A stretch of DNA of 64,000 nucleotides from DASQPA01 sp963756455 (GCA_963756455.1 CAVWNC010000004.1:1302001-1366000), one strand, 5' to 3'. Positions 21,274 through 31,096 are shown, counted from the stretch's first letter. Numbers and translations: made by a program. Notes: generated from the sequence alone by a model not told the origin.

Positions 21274-23841
21274 ATGGCCGAACCGATCCACAAGAGCCCG
21301 GAAGAGTTGGAAGAGAAGCCCGCGGATCGCCCGCTGCAGCTGATCGGGACGCCGTTTCGCCGGGTGGACGGCCGGGCCAAGGTGACCGGCGCCACCCGCT
21401 TCGCCGACGACCTGAGCTTCCCGCGGATGTGCTTCGTGAAGCTCGTCCGCTCGACCGTGCCCCACGCCCGGGTTCTGGGGGTCGACTTCACGGCAGCCGC
21501 GGAGGTCCCCGGCTTCCTCGGCTCCCTCGTGGGCGCCGAGATGCCGATCCCCTTCGGCATCCTCCCGGTGTCGCAGGACGAGCACGCGCTCTGCCTCGAC
21601 AAGGTCCGCTTCGTGGGCGATCCGGTGGCGGCGGTCGCGGCGACGACGGAAGACGGGGCGCACGAGGCGGCCCTGCGGGTGAAGGTCGACTACGAGATCC
21701 TGACGACGATCGGGAGCGTCGAGGAGGCCCTCAAAACCCCCGAGCCGCGCATCCACGAGTATGGCGACAGCGGCAATCTCCACAAGGTCGTCTCGATGAC
21801 CTTCGGCGACGTCGAGGGCGGTTTCGCGGCGGCGGACGAGATCTTCGAGGATACCTTCTTCTACGAGGGCAACACCCACCTCGCCATGGAGCAGCACGCC
21901 TCGGTCGCGATCCCGGAGGACGACGACCGGGTGACCCTCTACTCTTCGACCCAGACACCGCACTACGTCCACCGCGCGCTCGCCAAGGTGCTCGGTCTGC
22001 CGGCGTCGCGCATCCGGGTGATCGCCTGCTCGAACGGCGGCGGCTTCGGCGGCAAGAGCGATCCCTTCAACCACGAGATCGTCGTCGCCAAGATGGCCCT
22101 GAAGCTCGGCCGGCCGGCCAAGGTCACCCTGACCCGCGAGGAGGTCTTCTACTGCCACCGCGGCCGCCATCCCGTTCTCATGCGGATGAAAACGGGGATC
22201 AAGCGGGACGGCGACCAGGTGCGGATCACCGCCCAGAGCCTCAAAACGGCGCTCGACGGCGGCGCCTATGGCAGCTACGGGGTGGCCTCGACCTACTACA
22301 CCGGGGCGCTCCAGACGGTGACCTACAAGCTCCCGGCGTACAAATTCGAGGGCGTCCGCGCCTTCACCAACAAGCCTCCCTGCGGCCCCAAGCGCGGCCA
22401 CGGCACGCCGCAGCCGCGCTTCGGCTTCGAGGTCCACCTCGACAAGATCGCCGTGAAGCTGGGGATGAACCCGGCCGACCTCCGGCTCGGGATGCTCGCC
22501 GAGCCGGGGATCACCGCCAACTGGCTGAAGATCGGCTCGACGGCGCTCCGGCAGTGCATCGACGCGGTCGTAGAGGGGAGCGGCTTTCGCGAACGCTGGG
22601 GGAAGCTCCCTCCCGGGCGCGGACTGGGGATCGCCTGCGGCTCCTATCTCTGCGGCGCGGGGCTCCCCATCTACTGGAACCACATGCCGCAGTCGGGGGT
22701 GCAGCTGAAGCTCGACCGCTCGGGGGGCGTCGCCGTCTTCTGCGGGCAGTCGGAGATCGGCCAGGGCTCGGACTCGGTGCTCGCCGCGGTGGTCGCCGAG
22801 GTGCTGGGAGTGGGCCTCAAGGACATCCGGCTGTGCGTCGCCGATACGGATCTGACCCCGGTCGACCTCGGGAGCTACTCCTCGCGGGTCACCCTGATGA
22901 TGGGGAACGCCGCCCGCGAGGCCGCCGAGCGCGCCCGGGACCTCCTCGCCCGGGCGGTCTCGGACCAGTTGGAGATCCCCCTCCCGCGGCTCGTCTTCGC
23001 CGAAGGCCGGGTGTTCGACGCCGAGGACCCCGAGAAGGGGCTCGCTTTTGCCGAGGCGGTGATCGCCGCCGAGGCCCGCTTCGGCACCCTCGGCACCACC
23101 GGCTCCTACACCCCGCCGCGTTCGCCCGGCCGCTACCGCGGCGCCGGGGTCGGCCCCTCCCCCACCTACTCCTACTCGGCGGCGGTGGTCGAGGTCGAGG
23201 TCGATCCGACGACCGGCCTGTGGAGTCCCGTCCACGTCTGGATCGCCCACGACATTGGCCGCGCGCTCAACCCCGTGCTCGTCCTGGGGCAGGTCGAGGG
23301 CAGCGTCTACATGGGGCTCGGCGAGGTGATGATGGAGGAGCAGGCGTTCCGGCGGCTCCCCAAACGTCTGTCGAACGCCCTCGTCCACAAGTTCCCCTCG
23401 ATGCTCGAATACAAGAGCCCGACCTTCCTGGAGATGCCGCCGGTCACCACCTACCTTATCGAGGACCCCGATCCGGCGGGGCCGTTCGGGGCCAAGGAGG
23501 TCGGCCAGGGACCGCTCCTGCCGATCATGCCGGCGGTGGCGAACGCCATCTATGACGCGGTGGGCGCCCGGGTCGACCAGGTGCCGATCCATCCTCACAT
23601 GATCACCAAGGCTCTGCAGGCCGGAGCGACCGGAGCCGAGGCGCGCTACGGTCCGCGCGCTTTTCCCGCGGTCGACTTCGGGGAGGATCTCCAAGTGCCG
23701 ACCCCGGAGCAGGGCGGCGATGGGCGGGCGATCAACGACTTCCGGGAGAACCTGCGCTCCCACACCCGCTCCTCGGCCGGGACGATGACGACCCGCGAGG
23801 AGGCCCTGCGGCAGAAAAAGCTGCGGGTGCTGACGACGTAG
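21274..23841 (+). CDS. hcrA: Molybdopterin-binding subunit, 4-hydroxybenzoyl-CoA reductase-like, 855 aa
   Basis: The ATG at 21274 has GAGG upstream; a GTG at 21262 is in frame. Hallmarks of the xanthine-oxidase family are present: GTPFRRVDGRAKVTGATRFA at the N-terminus, the molybdopterin loop GGGFGGKSDPFNHEIV, the cofactor stretch CGPKRGHGTPQPRFGFEVHL, the Q-loop FCGQSEIGQGSDSVLA, and the catalytic Glu in FGAKEVGQGPLLPIMPA. The neighbouring FAD subunit has the extra [4Fe-4S] loop unique to 4-hydroxybenzoyl-CoA reductases, which run electrons from ferredoxin toward the molybdenum to remove a phenolic hydroxyl. That makes this the likely alpha subunit of such an enzyme. The exact aromatic substrate is unproven. 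Confidence 0.88.
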   Translation: MAEPIHKSPEELEEKPADRPLQLIGTPFRRVDGRAKVTGATRFADDLSFPRMCFVKLVRSTVPHARVLGVDFTAAAEVPGFLGSLVGAEMPIPFGILPVSQDEHALCLDKVRFVGDPVAAVAATTEDGAHEAALRVKVDYEILTTIGSVEEALKTPEPRIHEYGDSGNLHKVVSMTFGDVEGGFAAADEIFEDTFFYEGNTHLAMEQHASVAIPEDDDRVTLYSSTQTPHYVHRALAKVLGLPASRIRVIACSNGGGFGGKSDPFNHEIVVAKMALKLGRPAKVTLTREEVFYCHRGRHPVLMRMKTGIKRDGDQVRITAQSLKTALDGGAYGSYGVASTYYTGALQTVTYKLPAYKFEGVRAFTNKPPCGPKRGHGTPQPRFGFEVHLDKIAVKLGMNPADLRLGMLAEPGITANWLKIGSTALRQCIDAVVEGSGFRERWGKLPPGRGLGIACGSYLCGAGLPIYWNHMPQSGVQLKLDRSGGVAVFCGQSEIGQGSDSVLAAVVAEVLGVGLKDIRLCVADTDLTPVDLGSYSSRVTLMMGNAAREAAERARDLLARAVSDQLEIPLPRLVFAEGRVFDAEDPEKGLAFAEAVIAAEARFGTLGTTGSYTPPRSPGRYRGAGVGPSPTYSYSAAVVEVEVDPTTGLWSPVHVWIAHDIGRALNPVLVLGQVEGSVYMGLGEVMMEEQAFRRLPKRLSNALVHKFPSMLEYKSPTFLEMPPVTTYLIEDPDPAGPFGAKEVGQGPLLPIMPAVANAIYDAVGARVDQVPIHPHMITKALQAGATGAEARYGPRAFPAVDFGEDLQVPTPEQGGDGRAINDFRENLRSHTRSSAGTMTTREEALRQKKLRVLTT

Positions 23842-23855
23842 ACGAGGCTCCCGAC

Positions 23856-24887
23856 ATGCTGCGACTGCCGCCATTCCGCTTCGTCCAGGCCCGGAGCCTC
23901 GCCGAGGCCGCCGCCGTTCTCTCTGGCGAGGGGGCCGGAGAGGGCGCCTCGACCGTCCGCCTGGTGGCCGGGGGGACCGACCTCTGGCCCAACATGAAGC
24001 GCCGCCACCAGAAGGCGGCGACGGTGGTGAGCCTGATGGGCATCCCCGGTCTCTCCGGGATTTACGCCAACGGCGAGATCCGGATCGGCGCCACCACCCT
24101 CCTCGCCGACGTCGCCGCCCACCCCGCGGTCACCGACCGCTATCCCGCTTTCGGCCGCGCCGTCCTCTCGATCTCCTCGCCGCCGCTCCGCCACATGGGG
24201 ACCCTCGGCGGCAATCTTTGCGTCGACACCCGCTGCACCTACTACAACCAGACCGAGGAGTGGCGGCGGTCGATCGACTACTGCCTCAAGGCGGAAGGGA
24301 CGGTCTGCTGGGTGGCGCCGGGCTCCCCGCGCTGCCTCGCCCACTCGGCCTCGGACTCCGCCCCCATGCTCGCCGCCTTGGCTGCGCGGGTCACCCTCGT
24401 CGCCCCCGAGGGCGAGCGGGACCTCCCCGTCGAAGAGCTCTTTCGGGACGACGGCATCGCGTACCTCGGCAAGCGGTCGGACGAGATCCTGACCGGCATC
24501 CTGCTCCCGGCGGAGAGTACCTCCAACTCCTGCCGTTCCGCCTTCTGGAAGCTCCGCCGCCGCGGCTCGATCGACTTCGCCGTCCTCTCCGCCGCCGCCG
24601 CCGTATGGACCGATCCCGCCGGGATCGTCCAAAAGGCGCGGATCTTTTTAGGCGCCGTGGCCTCCGCCCCCGTCGCGGCGACCGCCGCCGCCGAATCCCT
24701 CCTCGGCAAGCCGCTCTCCGAAGAGAACGTCGCCGTCGCGGCGAAGCTCGCCCGGGATGTCGCCACCCCCTTCGACAATACCGATTTTCAGGCCCAGTGG
24801 CGGAGCGTCATGGTCGAAACGTACACGGCCGGCGCGCTCCGCGAGATCGCCGGGCTCGGATCGCCGATATCGCCGGGCTCGCCGTAG
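23856..24887 (+). CDS. hcrB: FAD subunit with extra [4Fe-4S] loop, 4-hydroxybenzoyl-CoA reductase-like, 343 aa
   Basis: A CoxM-like FAD domain is seen (RLVAGGTDLWPNMKRR, then SPPLRHMGTLGGNL). It is interrupted by an insertion with four cysteines at residues 127, 143, 151 and 160 (RCTYYNQTEEW, DYCLK, TVCWV, SPRC). The spacing of 16, 8 and 9 matches what I recall for the [4Fe-4S]-binding loop of the Thauera HcrB subunit, a feature absent from ordinary xanthine dehydrogenases. It is the best evidence in the locus for a reductase rather than a hydroxylase. The gene follows the large subunit by 14 bases. The final residues (GSPISPGSP) include a copy of the GATATCGCCG word also found in the kinase linker. 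Confidence 0.88.
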   Translation: MLRLPPFRFVQARSLAEAAAVLSGEGAGEGASTVRLVAGGTDLWPNMKRRHQKAATVVSLMGIPGLSGIYANGEIRIGATTLLADVAAHPAVTDRYPAFGRAVLSISSPPLRHMGTLGGNLCVDTRCTYYNQTEEWRRSIDYCLKAEGTVCWVAPGSPRCLAHSASDSAPMLAALAARVTLVAPEGERDLPVEELFRDDGIAYLGKRSDEILTGILLPAESTSNSCRSAFWKLRRRGSIDFAVLSAAAAVWTDPAGIVQKARIFLGAVASAPVAATAAAESLLGKPLSEENVAVAAKLARDVATPFDNTDFQAQWRSVMVETYTAGALREIAGLGSPISPGSP

Positions 24888-24901
24888 CCCTCCGCCAATT
24901 T

Positions 24902-26593
24902 TTAGGTAGCGACGACCCGGTTGCGCGGCCGCCAGGTCGGCGGCAGGTGCCCGGGGGGCTGGCGATGGGGCGGAATCCGCCGCCGCGGCCCGCGGGGAAC
25001 GCCCCGGCCGGCGATCTGGCTCGTGCCCTGGAAGAGGAGATAGTCCCGGCTGTCGAAGAAGATCCCGGCGCCGAGCGGCGGCTGGAGGCGCGGCGCGCGG
25101 ACCGCCTTGGCGATGAGGACCGAAGTGGGCGAGAGAGGATCGACCGCGGCGGTTTGCGGCGTCTTCGCCACCTCGACCTCCCGCACCTCGAAGCCGTCCA
25201 TCGCCTCCAGGATGAAACGCTCCGAGTGCCGGAGCGGGCTCGTCCGGATCTCCGGCCCGAGCTCCAACCGGTGTTCCTTCAAGAGCGTGAGGAAGCGCTG
25301 CGGCTCCGGCATCCGCTCCGCCACCAGCACCCGGTAGAGGACGCGCACCTCGCAGAGGGCGAGCGGCAGGAGGACGCAGGCGACGAGCGCCGCCGGCCGC
25401 CGGGCGGGACGAACCCGGCGCACGAAACCGAGGACCGCCAAGGCGGCGAGGAGAGCCCAGGCGGGATAGCTCGGATCGAGGTACCAGTGGTGCTGGGTTC
25501 TGGACAGCGAGAAGAGGACGAGCGGCACCAGCGCCCAGAGGAGGACGAGGAGCCGGGACCGCCCGCGCCGGAGCGACCCCAGCCTTCCCAGCCGGTCCGC
25601 CAGGGCGCGCGCCCCGGCGGTTTTCCAGATCCGCAAGGCGACGGCGCCCGAGACGGCGGCGAGGACGATCAGGAGCGGCCAGGGAGCGAAGCGGTCGAAC
25701 AGCGCCGCGACGTAGCCGAAGGGCGAGTAGGTGACCTTGTCGATGACCCGGGTCGAACGATCGAGGAGATCCTCGCGGACCATCCGCTCGAGGAAATAGG
25801 TCGAGCCGTCGGCATGCCAGCGGGCGACGGCCCAGGCGGCGACCGGGAGGACGAAGGCGAGGAGGGCGAGGAGGCAGGGCAGAAAGCGCTGCTTGCGCCA
25901 GGAACCGGTGGCGGCGACGAAGAGGCCCGCGATCCCGATCGCCGGGAGGATGGCGAAGCTCTTCAAGAGGAACCCCACCGCGAGGAGCGCCGCCAAGCCC
26001 ACGACCCGCCCGGGGGATTCGCCGAGGCGCGACACCTGGTAGATGACGCCGAGGAGGAGGAGGGTCAGCGGGGCGTCCAAGTCCCCGCTCCGCGCGCCGT
26101 GGTTCGAGAGGAAGCCGAAGGCGGTCGCGAGGATCAGACCGGCGAGCAGGCTCTCCCGCCTTCCGAACCAGCGCCGGCCGAGCCACAGAGTGCCGGCCAC
26201 GGCTCCCAGGGCGCAGAGGGCGGAGGGGAAGCGCAGGGCGAACGGGGTGGGACCGAAGAGCCGGAAGGAGAGCGCCATCAGCCAGTAGCCGAGCGGCGGC
26301 TTCAGGTTCCAGTACTCCCGCACCCCGGCATAGGTGGTGACGACGAAGGAGCGGTTCTGGAGCATCTCCCAGGCGGAGACCCCGTAGCGCGCCTCGTCGG
26401 AATCGTTCAAGGCGACCGCGCCCAGACCGGCGAAGACGTTCCAGGCCATGAGGGCGAGGACCAGCGCGGCGCAGAGCGAGTAGCGCCGCAGCGCGAGGAG
26501 ACCGAGACTCCGCATCCAGGGAACCTGGGGACGGCGAACCACAGCCCTGGCGTCGGGCGCCCACTCGCGGGGCGCAAAAGGAGTCGAGGTCAT
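24902..26593 (-). CDS. Family 39 (ArnT/PMT-like) membrane glycosyltransferase, 563 aa
   Basis: The protein is a polytopic membrane protein of about 11-12 helices. Following the first helix is NDSDEARYGVSAWEMLQNRS, the acidic motif of GT39 glycosyltransferases that use polyprenyl-phosphate sugars, and later EYWNLKPPLGYWLMALSFRL, typical of ArnT-like enzymes. The C-terminal 180 residues are a soluble domain, ending in a Pro/Arg-rich tail. It would add a sugar to lipid A, a protein or another periplasmic acceptor. It is convergent with the molybdenum-enzyme operon and not obviously related to it. An AAGG precedes the ATG. Confidence 0.85.
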   Translation of the reverse strand: MTSTPFAPREWAPDARAVVRRPQVPWMRSLGLLALRRYSLCAALVLALMAWNVFAGLGAVALNDSDEARYGVSAWEMLQNRSFVVTTYAGVREYWNLKPPLGYWLMALSFRLFGPTPFALRFPSALCALGAVAGTLWLGRRWFGRRESLLAGLILATAFGFLSNHGARSGDLDAPLTLLLLGVIYQVSRLGESPGRVVGLAALLAVGFLLKSFAILPAIGIAGLFVAATGSWRKQRFLPCLLALLAFVLPVAAWAVARWHADGSTYFLERMVREDLLDRSTRVIDKVTYSPFGYVAALFDRFAPWPLLIVLAAVSGAVALRIWKTAGARALADRLGRLGSLRRGRSRLLVLLWALVPLVLFSLSRTQHHWYLDPSYPAWALLAALAVLGFVRRVRPARRPAALVACVLLPLALCEVRVLYRVLVAERMPEPQRFLTLLKEHRLELGPEIRTSPLRHSERFILEAMDGFEVREVEVAKTPQTAAVDPLSPTSVLIAKAVRAPRLQPPLGAGIFFDSRDYLLFQGTSQIAGRGVPRGPRRRIPPHRQPPGHLPPTWRPRNRVVAT

Positions 26594-26691
26594 CGCCTTG
26601 CTCGGGCTAGCTGGCAGTGAAATGTTAAGAAATTGTTAGGGCGATGTAAATTCTAGCACAGCCGCGGGGAGCGGCCACAAGAGGGACGCTG

Positions 26692-27678
26692 TCACATCTC
26701 GGGGAGAGAGACGCAGCTGGTGAAGCTCACCGCGTAGGCGCGCATCCCGGAGCGTGGAAAGCGGAGGAGGAGGTGCCGGCGGGCGAAGTCGGGCGCTTCC
26801 ACGAGGCGCACCATCCGCGCCCGTTCCCAGACCGCGAAGGTACGGCCGTCGCGAAAGACGACGTCCTGGCCGCGGAGCGCCGGGGGGATGGGGCCGCCGT
26901 CGAGCTCGACCTCGAGCTCTCCCTCGGGGGCGACGACCAGGTGGACCCCGGCCGCGTCGCAGACGAGCTCCAATTCGGCGCCCGGCTCGCGCGATTCGAG
27001 GTACTCCGCGGCGTGGTACCAGAGACCGCGCGCCGCGAACATCCCGGGCGGGAGAGCTTCCTGGCCACGGTGGCGCACCTCCTCGTCCGGCCGATACCCC
27101 TCGGCGCTGGCGAGCCGGCCGCGGTGCCAGCCGAGGTAGAGCTCGGGGGTCGCCGGGAAGCAGACCGCCCCCGGACCGTCCTCGGGACGGAGCGGCGCCA
27201 GGAGCTCGGGCATCGGCTCCTGGTCCCCCGCCTCGCGGAGGAGGCGTTGGATGAAAGACTCGATCTCGCCGTAGGCCCCCTCCCCGAAGTGCTCGTAGCG
27301 GAGGTAGCCCCGGGCGTCGACCAGGTACTTGGCGGGCCAGTAGTGATTGGCGAAGAGCTGCCAGTTGGCGCGCCCGGAGTCCAGGAGCACCGGGTAGGGG
27401 ATGCCCTCCGCCGCCACCGCCTGGGCGACCAGCTCGGGCTCCCCGCTGAGCTCGAACTCCGGGGTGTGGACGCCGACCATCACCAGGCCCCGGCCGGCGT
27501 AGCGGCGGTGCCACTCCTTGAGATAGGGCAGGGTGCGCAGGCAGTTGATGCAGGTCGACTCCCAGAAATCGACGAGGACCACCGCGCCGCGGACGAAGAC
27601 CATGCTCACCGGTGGCCCCTGGACCCAGGTGCCGGGGGCGAATTCGGGCGCGCGGAGGGGAACGGTGATCGGGGGCAT
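26692..27678 (-). CDS. Thioredoxin-fold (redoxin/TlpA-like) protein, 328 aa
   Basis: The N-terminal 160 residues have a TlpA/redoxin fold: VVLVDFWESTCINCLRTLPY contains the CxxC pair as CINC, followed by MVGVHTPEFEL and YWPAKYLVDARGYLRYEHFG with the cis-Pro region. The C-terminal 170 residues form a beta-rich domain like that after the thioredoxin part of DipZ-type proteins. No signal peptide or membrane helix is seen, so it may be cytoplasmic, unlike classical TlpA. The ATG at 27678 lies six bases after TATACT, with no Shine-Dalgarno, so translation is probably leaderless. It is divergent from mtgA. Confidence 0.85.
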   Translation of the reverse strand: MPPITVPLRAPEFAPGTWVQGPPVSMVFVRGAVVLVDFWESTCINCLRTLPYLKEWHRRYAGRGLVMVGVHTPEFELSGEPELVAQAVAAEGIPYPVLLDSGRANWQLFANHYWPAKYLVDARGYLRYEHFGEGAYGEIESFIQRLLREAGDQEPMPELLAPLRPEDGPGAVCFPATPELYLGWHRGRLASAEGYRPDEEVRHRGQEALPPGMFAARGLWYHAAEYLESREPGAELELVCDAAGVHLVVAPEGELEVELDGGPIPPALRGQDVVFRDGRTFAVWERARMVRLVEAPDFARRHLLLRFPRSGMRAYAVSFTSCVSLPEM

Positions 27679-27701
27679 GGGAAAAGTATAGCGTCCGGTT
27701 T

Positions 27702-28535
27702 ATGCTACGGGCTCCCATGATCGCCCAAGATGCCGGAAACTCCGGAGACGCACGAAGCGCTGGAGACGTCTCCATCGCACCGCCCGACGTCCTCCCCCGC
27801 CCTTCTCCTCGCGCTCGCTGGTGGCGGCCCCGTCGGCTGCTCGCGATCCTCGCCATGGCTCTGGCCGTCTGGCTCGCCTGGGAGGCAGTCACCTGGCCCG
27901 ACGTCCGGGACCTCGTCCGGCACAACCCGACGACGACGGCGTTCATCGAGGAGTACCGGCTGGGTCTCCTCGGCCGGCTCGGGCTGAGGGCTCCGAGGCC
28001 GGTCCAATCCAAGTGGGTCTCCTACGGGAGGATCGCCGCCAACCTCAAGGTGGCGGTCCTGATCGGCGAGGACGCCGACTTCTATGCCCACCACGGCTTC
28101 GACCAGGAAGAGATCGCGGATTCCCTCCGCGAGGCCTGGGAGGAGAAGCGCCTGCCGCGCGGCGCCTCGACCTTGAGCCAGCAGCTGGCGAAGAACCTCT
28201 GGCTCTCGCGCTCCCGAAACCCGCTCCGCAAGGTGAAGGAGGCGGCGCTCACCCGCGAGCTCGAAAAGGATCTCACCAAGAGGCGGATCTTCGAGCTCTA
28301 TCTAAACGTCGTCGAATTCGGCGACGGGATCTACGGCGCCGAGGCCGCCGCCCGCCACTACTTCGGCAAGTCCGCCGCCGGTCTCTCGCAGAGCGAAGCC
28401 GCCCAGCTCGCCGCGAGTCTCCCCTACCCCCACGGCTGGTTCCCCGGCAGCCGCAGCCGCAGCTATCTCTGGCGGGTCCGCATGATCTCGCGGCGGATGG
28501 GAAAGGCGCGCTGGCTGTGGGGCGAGGTGGGGTAA
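27702..28535 (+). CDS. mtgA: Monofunctional peptidoglycan glycosyltransferase MtgA, 277 aa
   Basis: After about 45 residues of low-complexity and Arg-rich sequence there is one membrane helix (LLAILAMALAVWLAWEAV). The GT51 domain follows: GEDADFYAHHGFD with the catalytic Glu, RGASTLSQQLAKNLWLSRSR, and KRRIFELYLNVVEFGDGIYG with GAEAAARHYF. The enzyme polymerises lipid II glycan strands in the periplasm. There is no transpeptidase domain. The frame permits starts at 27702 and 27717. TATAGC nine bases before the first ATG could be its -10. The usual E. coli MtgA is of similar length. Confidence 0.9.
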   Translation: MLRAPMIAQDAGNSGDARSAGDVSIAPPDVLPRPSPRARWWRPRRLLAILAMALAVWLAWEAVTWPDVRDLVRHNPTTTAFIEEYRLGLLGRLGLRAPRPVQSKWVSYGRIAANLKVAVLIGEDADFYAHHGFDQEEIADSLREAWEEKRLPRGASTLSQQLAKNLWLSRSRNPLRKVKEAALTRELEKDLTKRRIFELYLNVVEFGDGIYGAEAAARHYFGKSAAGLSQSEAAQLAASLPYPHGWFPGSRSRSYLWRVRMISRRMGKARWLWGEVG

Positions 28536-28557
28536 GCGGATCACGCCCAAATGAAAT

Positions 28558-28587
28558 AACCCGGGAAGCGCGGACGCTCCCCGGGTT
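28558..28587. terminator. Bidirectional hairpin terminator between mtgA and the S8 protease
   Basis: AACCCGGGAAGCG, loop CGGA, CGCTCCCCGGGTT forms a 13-bp stem with one mismatch between two convergent genes. On the minus strand it is followed by a T-rich run (TTATTTCATTT), favouring termination of the protease transcript. Confidence 0.7.
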
Positions 28588-28615
28588 GAGAACTACAGGT
28601 ACAGCAGGCTGAATT

Positions 28616-30962
28616 CTACGGCACGCGCGGGACGGCCTGGCCGTCGGCCTTCACGTGCAGGGTCCAGAGATCCTGGCCGTTGACGATTCCCTGGTTGATC
28701 TGGAAGCCCTGGATGCGGGCCGTCCAGATGCCGGGGGTCGGGTTCGCGACCAGCACCCGCTCCGGGCTGTTGAGGGTGGCGCCGTCGAGGATCGTGTTGC
28801 CGTTGGGGTCCATGACGACCAGGTCGATGTCGTTGGTCGGGTAGAAGCCCCAGTCGTGGAGCCAGGAGAGCTGGAAGGTGAGCTGGCTCTTGCCCGCCGG
28901 CACGTTCAGGTGGACGACGTCTTCCAACCCCTGGCCGACCGTACCCGCCGCGGTCGGCAGGCCGAGGTTCGCCTGGTGGGTCGAGATGACGACGTCGGCC
29001 GAGACCGGGCCGGCGTTGTTGGCGCTGCCCTGGAGGGCGACGCGGATGATGCCCGACTGCGGGTTGGCCGCGGTCACCGTGGTGTCACCGTCGACGAACT
29101 CGCCGCCGACCGTGGAGGTCAAGTCGAACGCCGCCGAGGTCGGGGCGTCGAGGACGGCGAGGAAGAGGTCGTCGCCGAAGAACTGGTTCTGCTGCGCCGG
29201 CGGCAGCGACGGGGTCAGGTTGTTGACCTCGACGGTCAGCTTGTCCGTGGTGTCGAAGGTGCGGACGTAGAACTGCTTGGTCTGCCCGGGCAGCAGGTTC
29301 GAGACGTGGGCCGAGTAGGTCCCGCCCGAGAGATTGACCGTCGTGATGCCGAGGGTGAGGAGGTTCAGGTCGAGGATCGGGCTCGACAGGCCGGGGGTCG
29401 GCAGGGCGCCGCTCACCGTGCCCGCGGCGAGCTTGGCGGCCGCCGCCGGGATGTCGAGGAAGCCCGAGCCCTGGTCGATCTGGCCCGAGTGGTCGCCGAG
29501 CTTGTTCGGGTTGGCGCCGGCGATCAGGGCGTTCCTGATCTTGGTCGCCGAGGCGGTGGGGAACTTCTGGCGCAGGAGAGCGGCGGCGCCGGAGGTCGTC
29601 GGGGCCGCGAACGAGGTGCCGGAGACCAGGCTGAAGGTGCCGTCCGGCGACTGGGCGAAGGTGGCGAAGCCGTTGGTCGTGAGGTTGACGCCGAAGCGGC
29701 CGTCCGCGGTCGGGCCGCGCGAGCTGAAGCTCGCCGTCTGGATGAAGTTGAAGGGGAAGAGCAGGCTGCCGAAGCCGAGGCCGAACTGCAGGTCGCCCAG
29801 GATCCGCTCGTGCGGCGGGGTGGCCGAGGCGGCCGCGACCAGGGCGCCGGGGCCGGTGCCCGGGCTCTCGGAGGTGAGGGCGCCGGGGCCGGAGTTGCCG
29901 GCGGCGACGGCGAGCGTGATGCCGGCCTGCAGCATCTGGGTGGTGATCTGGTCTTCCAAGTCACGGGCGGCGATCAGGGTGAGGCCGCCGAGGCTCATGT
30001 TGACCACCTGGATGTTCAACGAGTTGTAGACGCAGGGGTCGTTCTCCGCGCCGCAACCCGGGTTGGTCGGCACCGAGGGCACCCCGGCGTCAAAGTTCTT
30101 CTTGAGCGTGATCGCGCGGTCCATGGCCGCCGCGATGCGGGCGTTCGAGGCGCCGCCGCCGGCCGAGTTGAAGACCTTGAGCGCATAGAGCTTGGCCGCG
30201 GGAGCGACGCCGATGACCGGCACCCCGGCGAGGCTCGGGTCGCAACCCAGGACGGCGCAGGAGATGACGCTGTCGGGCGCGTGCGCCTGGATCGACTGGA
30301 CGAGGGTCGAGCTGGTGCTGAAGAGGAAGATGGCGTGGCCCGCGATGACCGTGCCCACCCAGGTGCCGTGGGGGCCGTTGAGCGTGCTGGTGGCCGAGGT
30401 CACCGGGTCTTCCGAAGCGGGGACGAACGACTCGCCGCCGATCACCGAGCCGGCGATGTCCGCCACCTGGGTCGGGTTGTTGGCGGTGCCGCTGTCGATG
30501 ACGCCGACGATGACGCCGGCGCCGGTGATCCCCTGCGCCTGGAGGGTCGAGGCGCCGATCAGCTCATTGTTGAACTGGTAGTCCGCCGGACGGCCGGCAA
30601 CGAAGCCGGGGAGGGCGGAAGCCGAGAGGCAGCTGCACCCCTTTGGCGGCGGCCAGGTTCTTGTCGGCCGGGTGGGGCGCCGCGACGAGCACGTCCTTGG
30701 CGATGGCGGCGACGTCCGGCCGGGCCTGGATCGTCGGCACGGCCGACAGCGGCAGATTGGCGACGACGCCGCTGACGTTCTTGAACTGGTACTCGATGCT
30801 GGCGCCGGGGATCTGGCCGATGGCGGTCGTGATCGCCGCGCAACTCGTGCTGCACTGGATGATGTAACGGTGGGTGGGCTCGGCCGCGAATGCGCCGACG
30901 CTGAGCAGCGTGGCCATGGCGATGGCGGCGAGGCATGACGGGAGACGTAGGCTCCTCTGCAT
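28616..30962 (-). pseudogene. Secreted subtilisin-like (S8) protease with I9-type propeptide, frameshifted
   Basis: The true start is the ATG at 30962 after AAAGGAG: MQRSLRLPSCLAAIAMATLL then a signal peptide ending AFAA and an inhibitor-type propeptide (THRYIIQCSTSCAAITTAIG). This frame runs into a stop after about position 30570. The catalytic part continues in another frame, with Asp in VIVGVIDSG, His in GPHGTWVGTVIAG, oxyanion region AVAAGNSGPG and Ser in SGTSFAAPTTSG. The switch falls around 30615-30640, in a run of CCTCCCC. Total length is not a multiple of three, so a single-base indel or assembly error is likely. The 28616-30466 frame alone would miss signal, propeptide and catalytic Asp. 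The C-terminal 300 residues are beta-rich repeats. Confidence 0.85.
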
Positions 30963-31039
30963 GGGTTCTCCTTTCAGAGATCCTGGGGGGGAAGTGAAGT
31001 GGCCGGCTTTTGCGGGATGGAGATGGAGGGACCTCCAAA

Positions 31040-31096
31040 CCGGAGCGCTCCGGCCGATCCATAGTGTCAACATACAAGTTGCACGGGAGAGGTCAA
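31040..31096 (-). promoter_or_regulatory. Candidate promoter of the S8 protease gene with leader palindrome
   Basis: On the minus strand TTGACC (31091-31096) and TATGTT (31069-31074) are 16 bases apart. Just downstream, CCGGAGCGCTCCGG (31040-31053) is a perfect 14-base palindrome in the predicted leader, which could be a binding site or a leader stem. Confidence 0.4.

Noticed and set aside
21121..23874. Minus-strand open frame of 917 codons opposite the molybdenum-enzyme gene
   Set aside because: High-GC shadow: rich in Arg, Gly, His and Pro with no family motif, while the plus strand encodes a full molybdopterin subunit.
24218..26620. Plus-strand open frame of 800 codons
   Set aside because: Lies antisense to the GT39 membrane protein and out of frame with hcrB; composition is that of a shadow.
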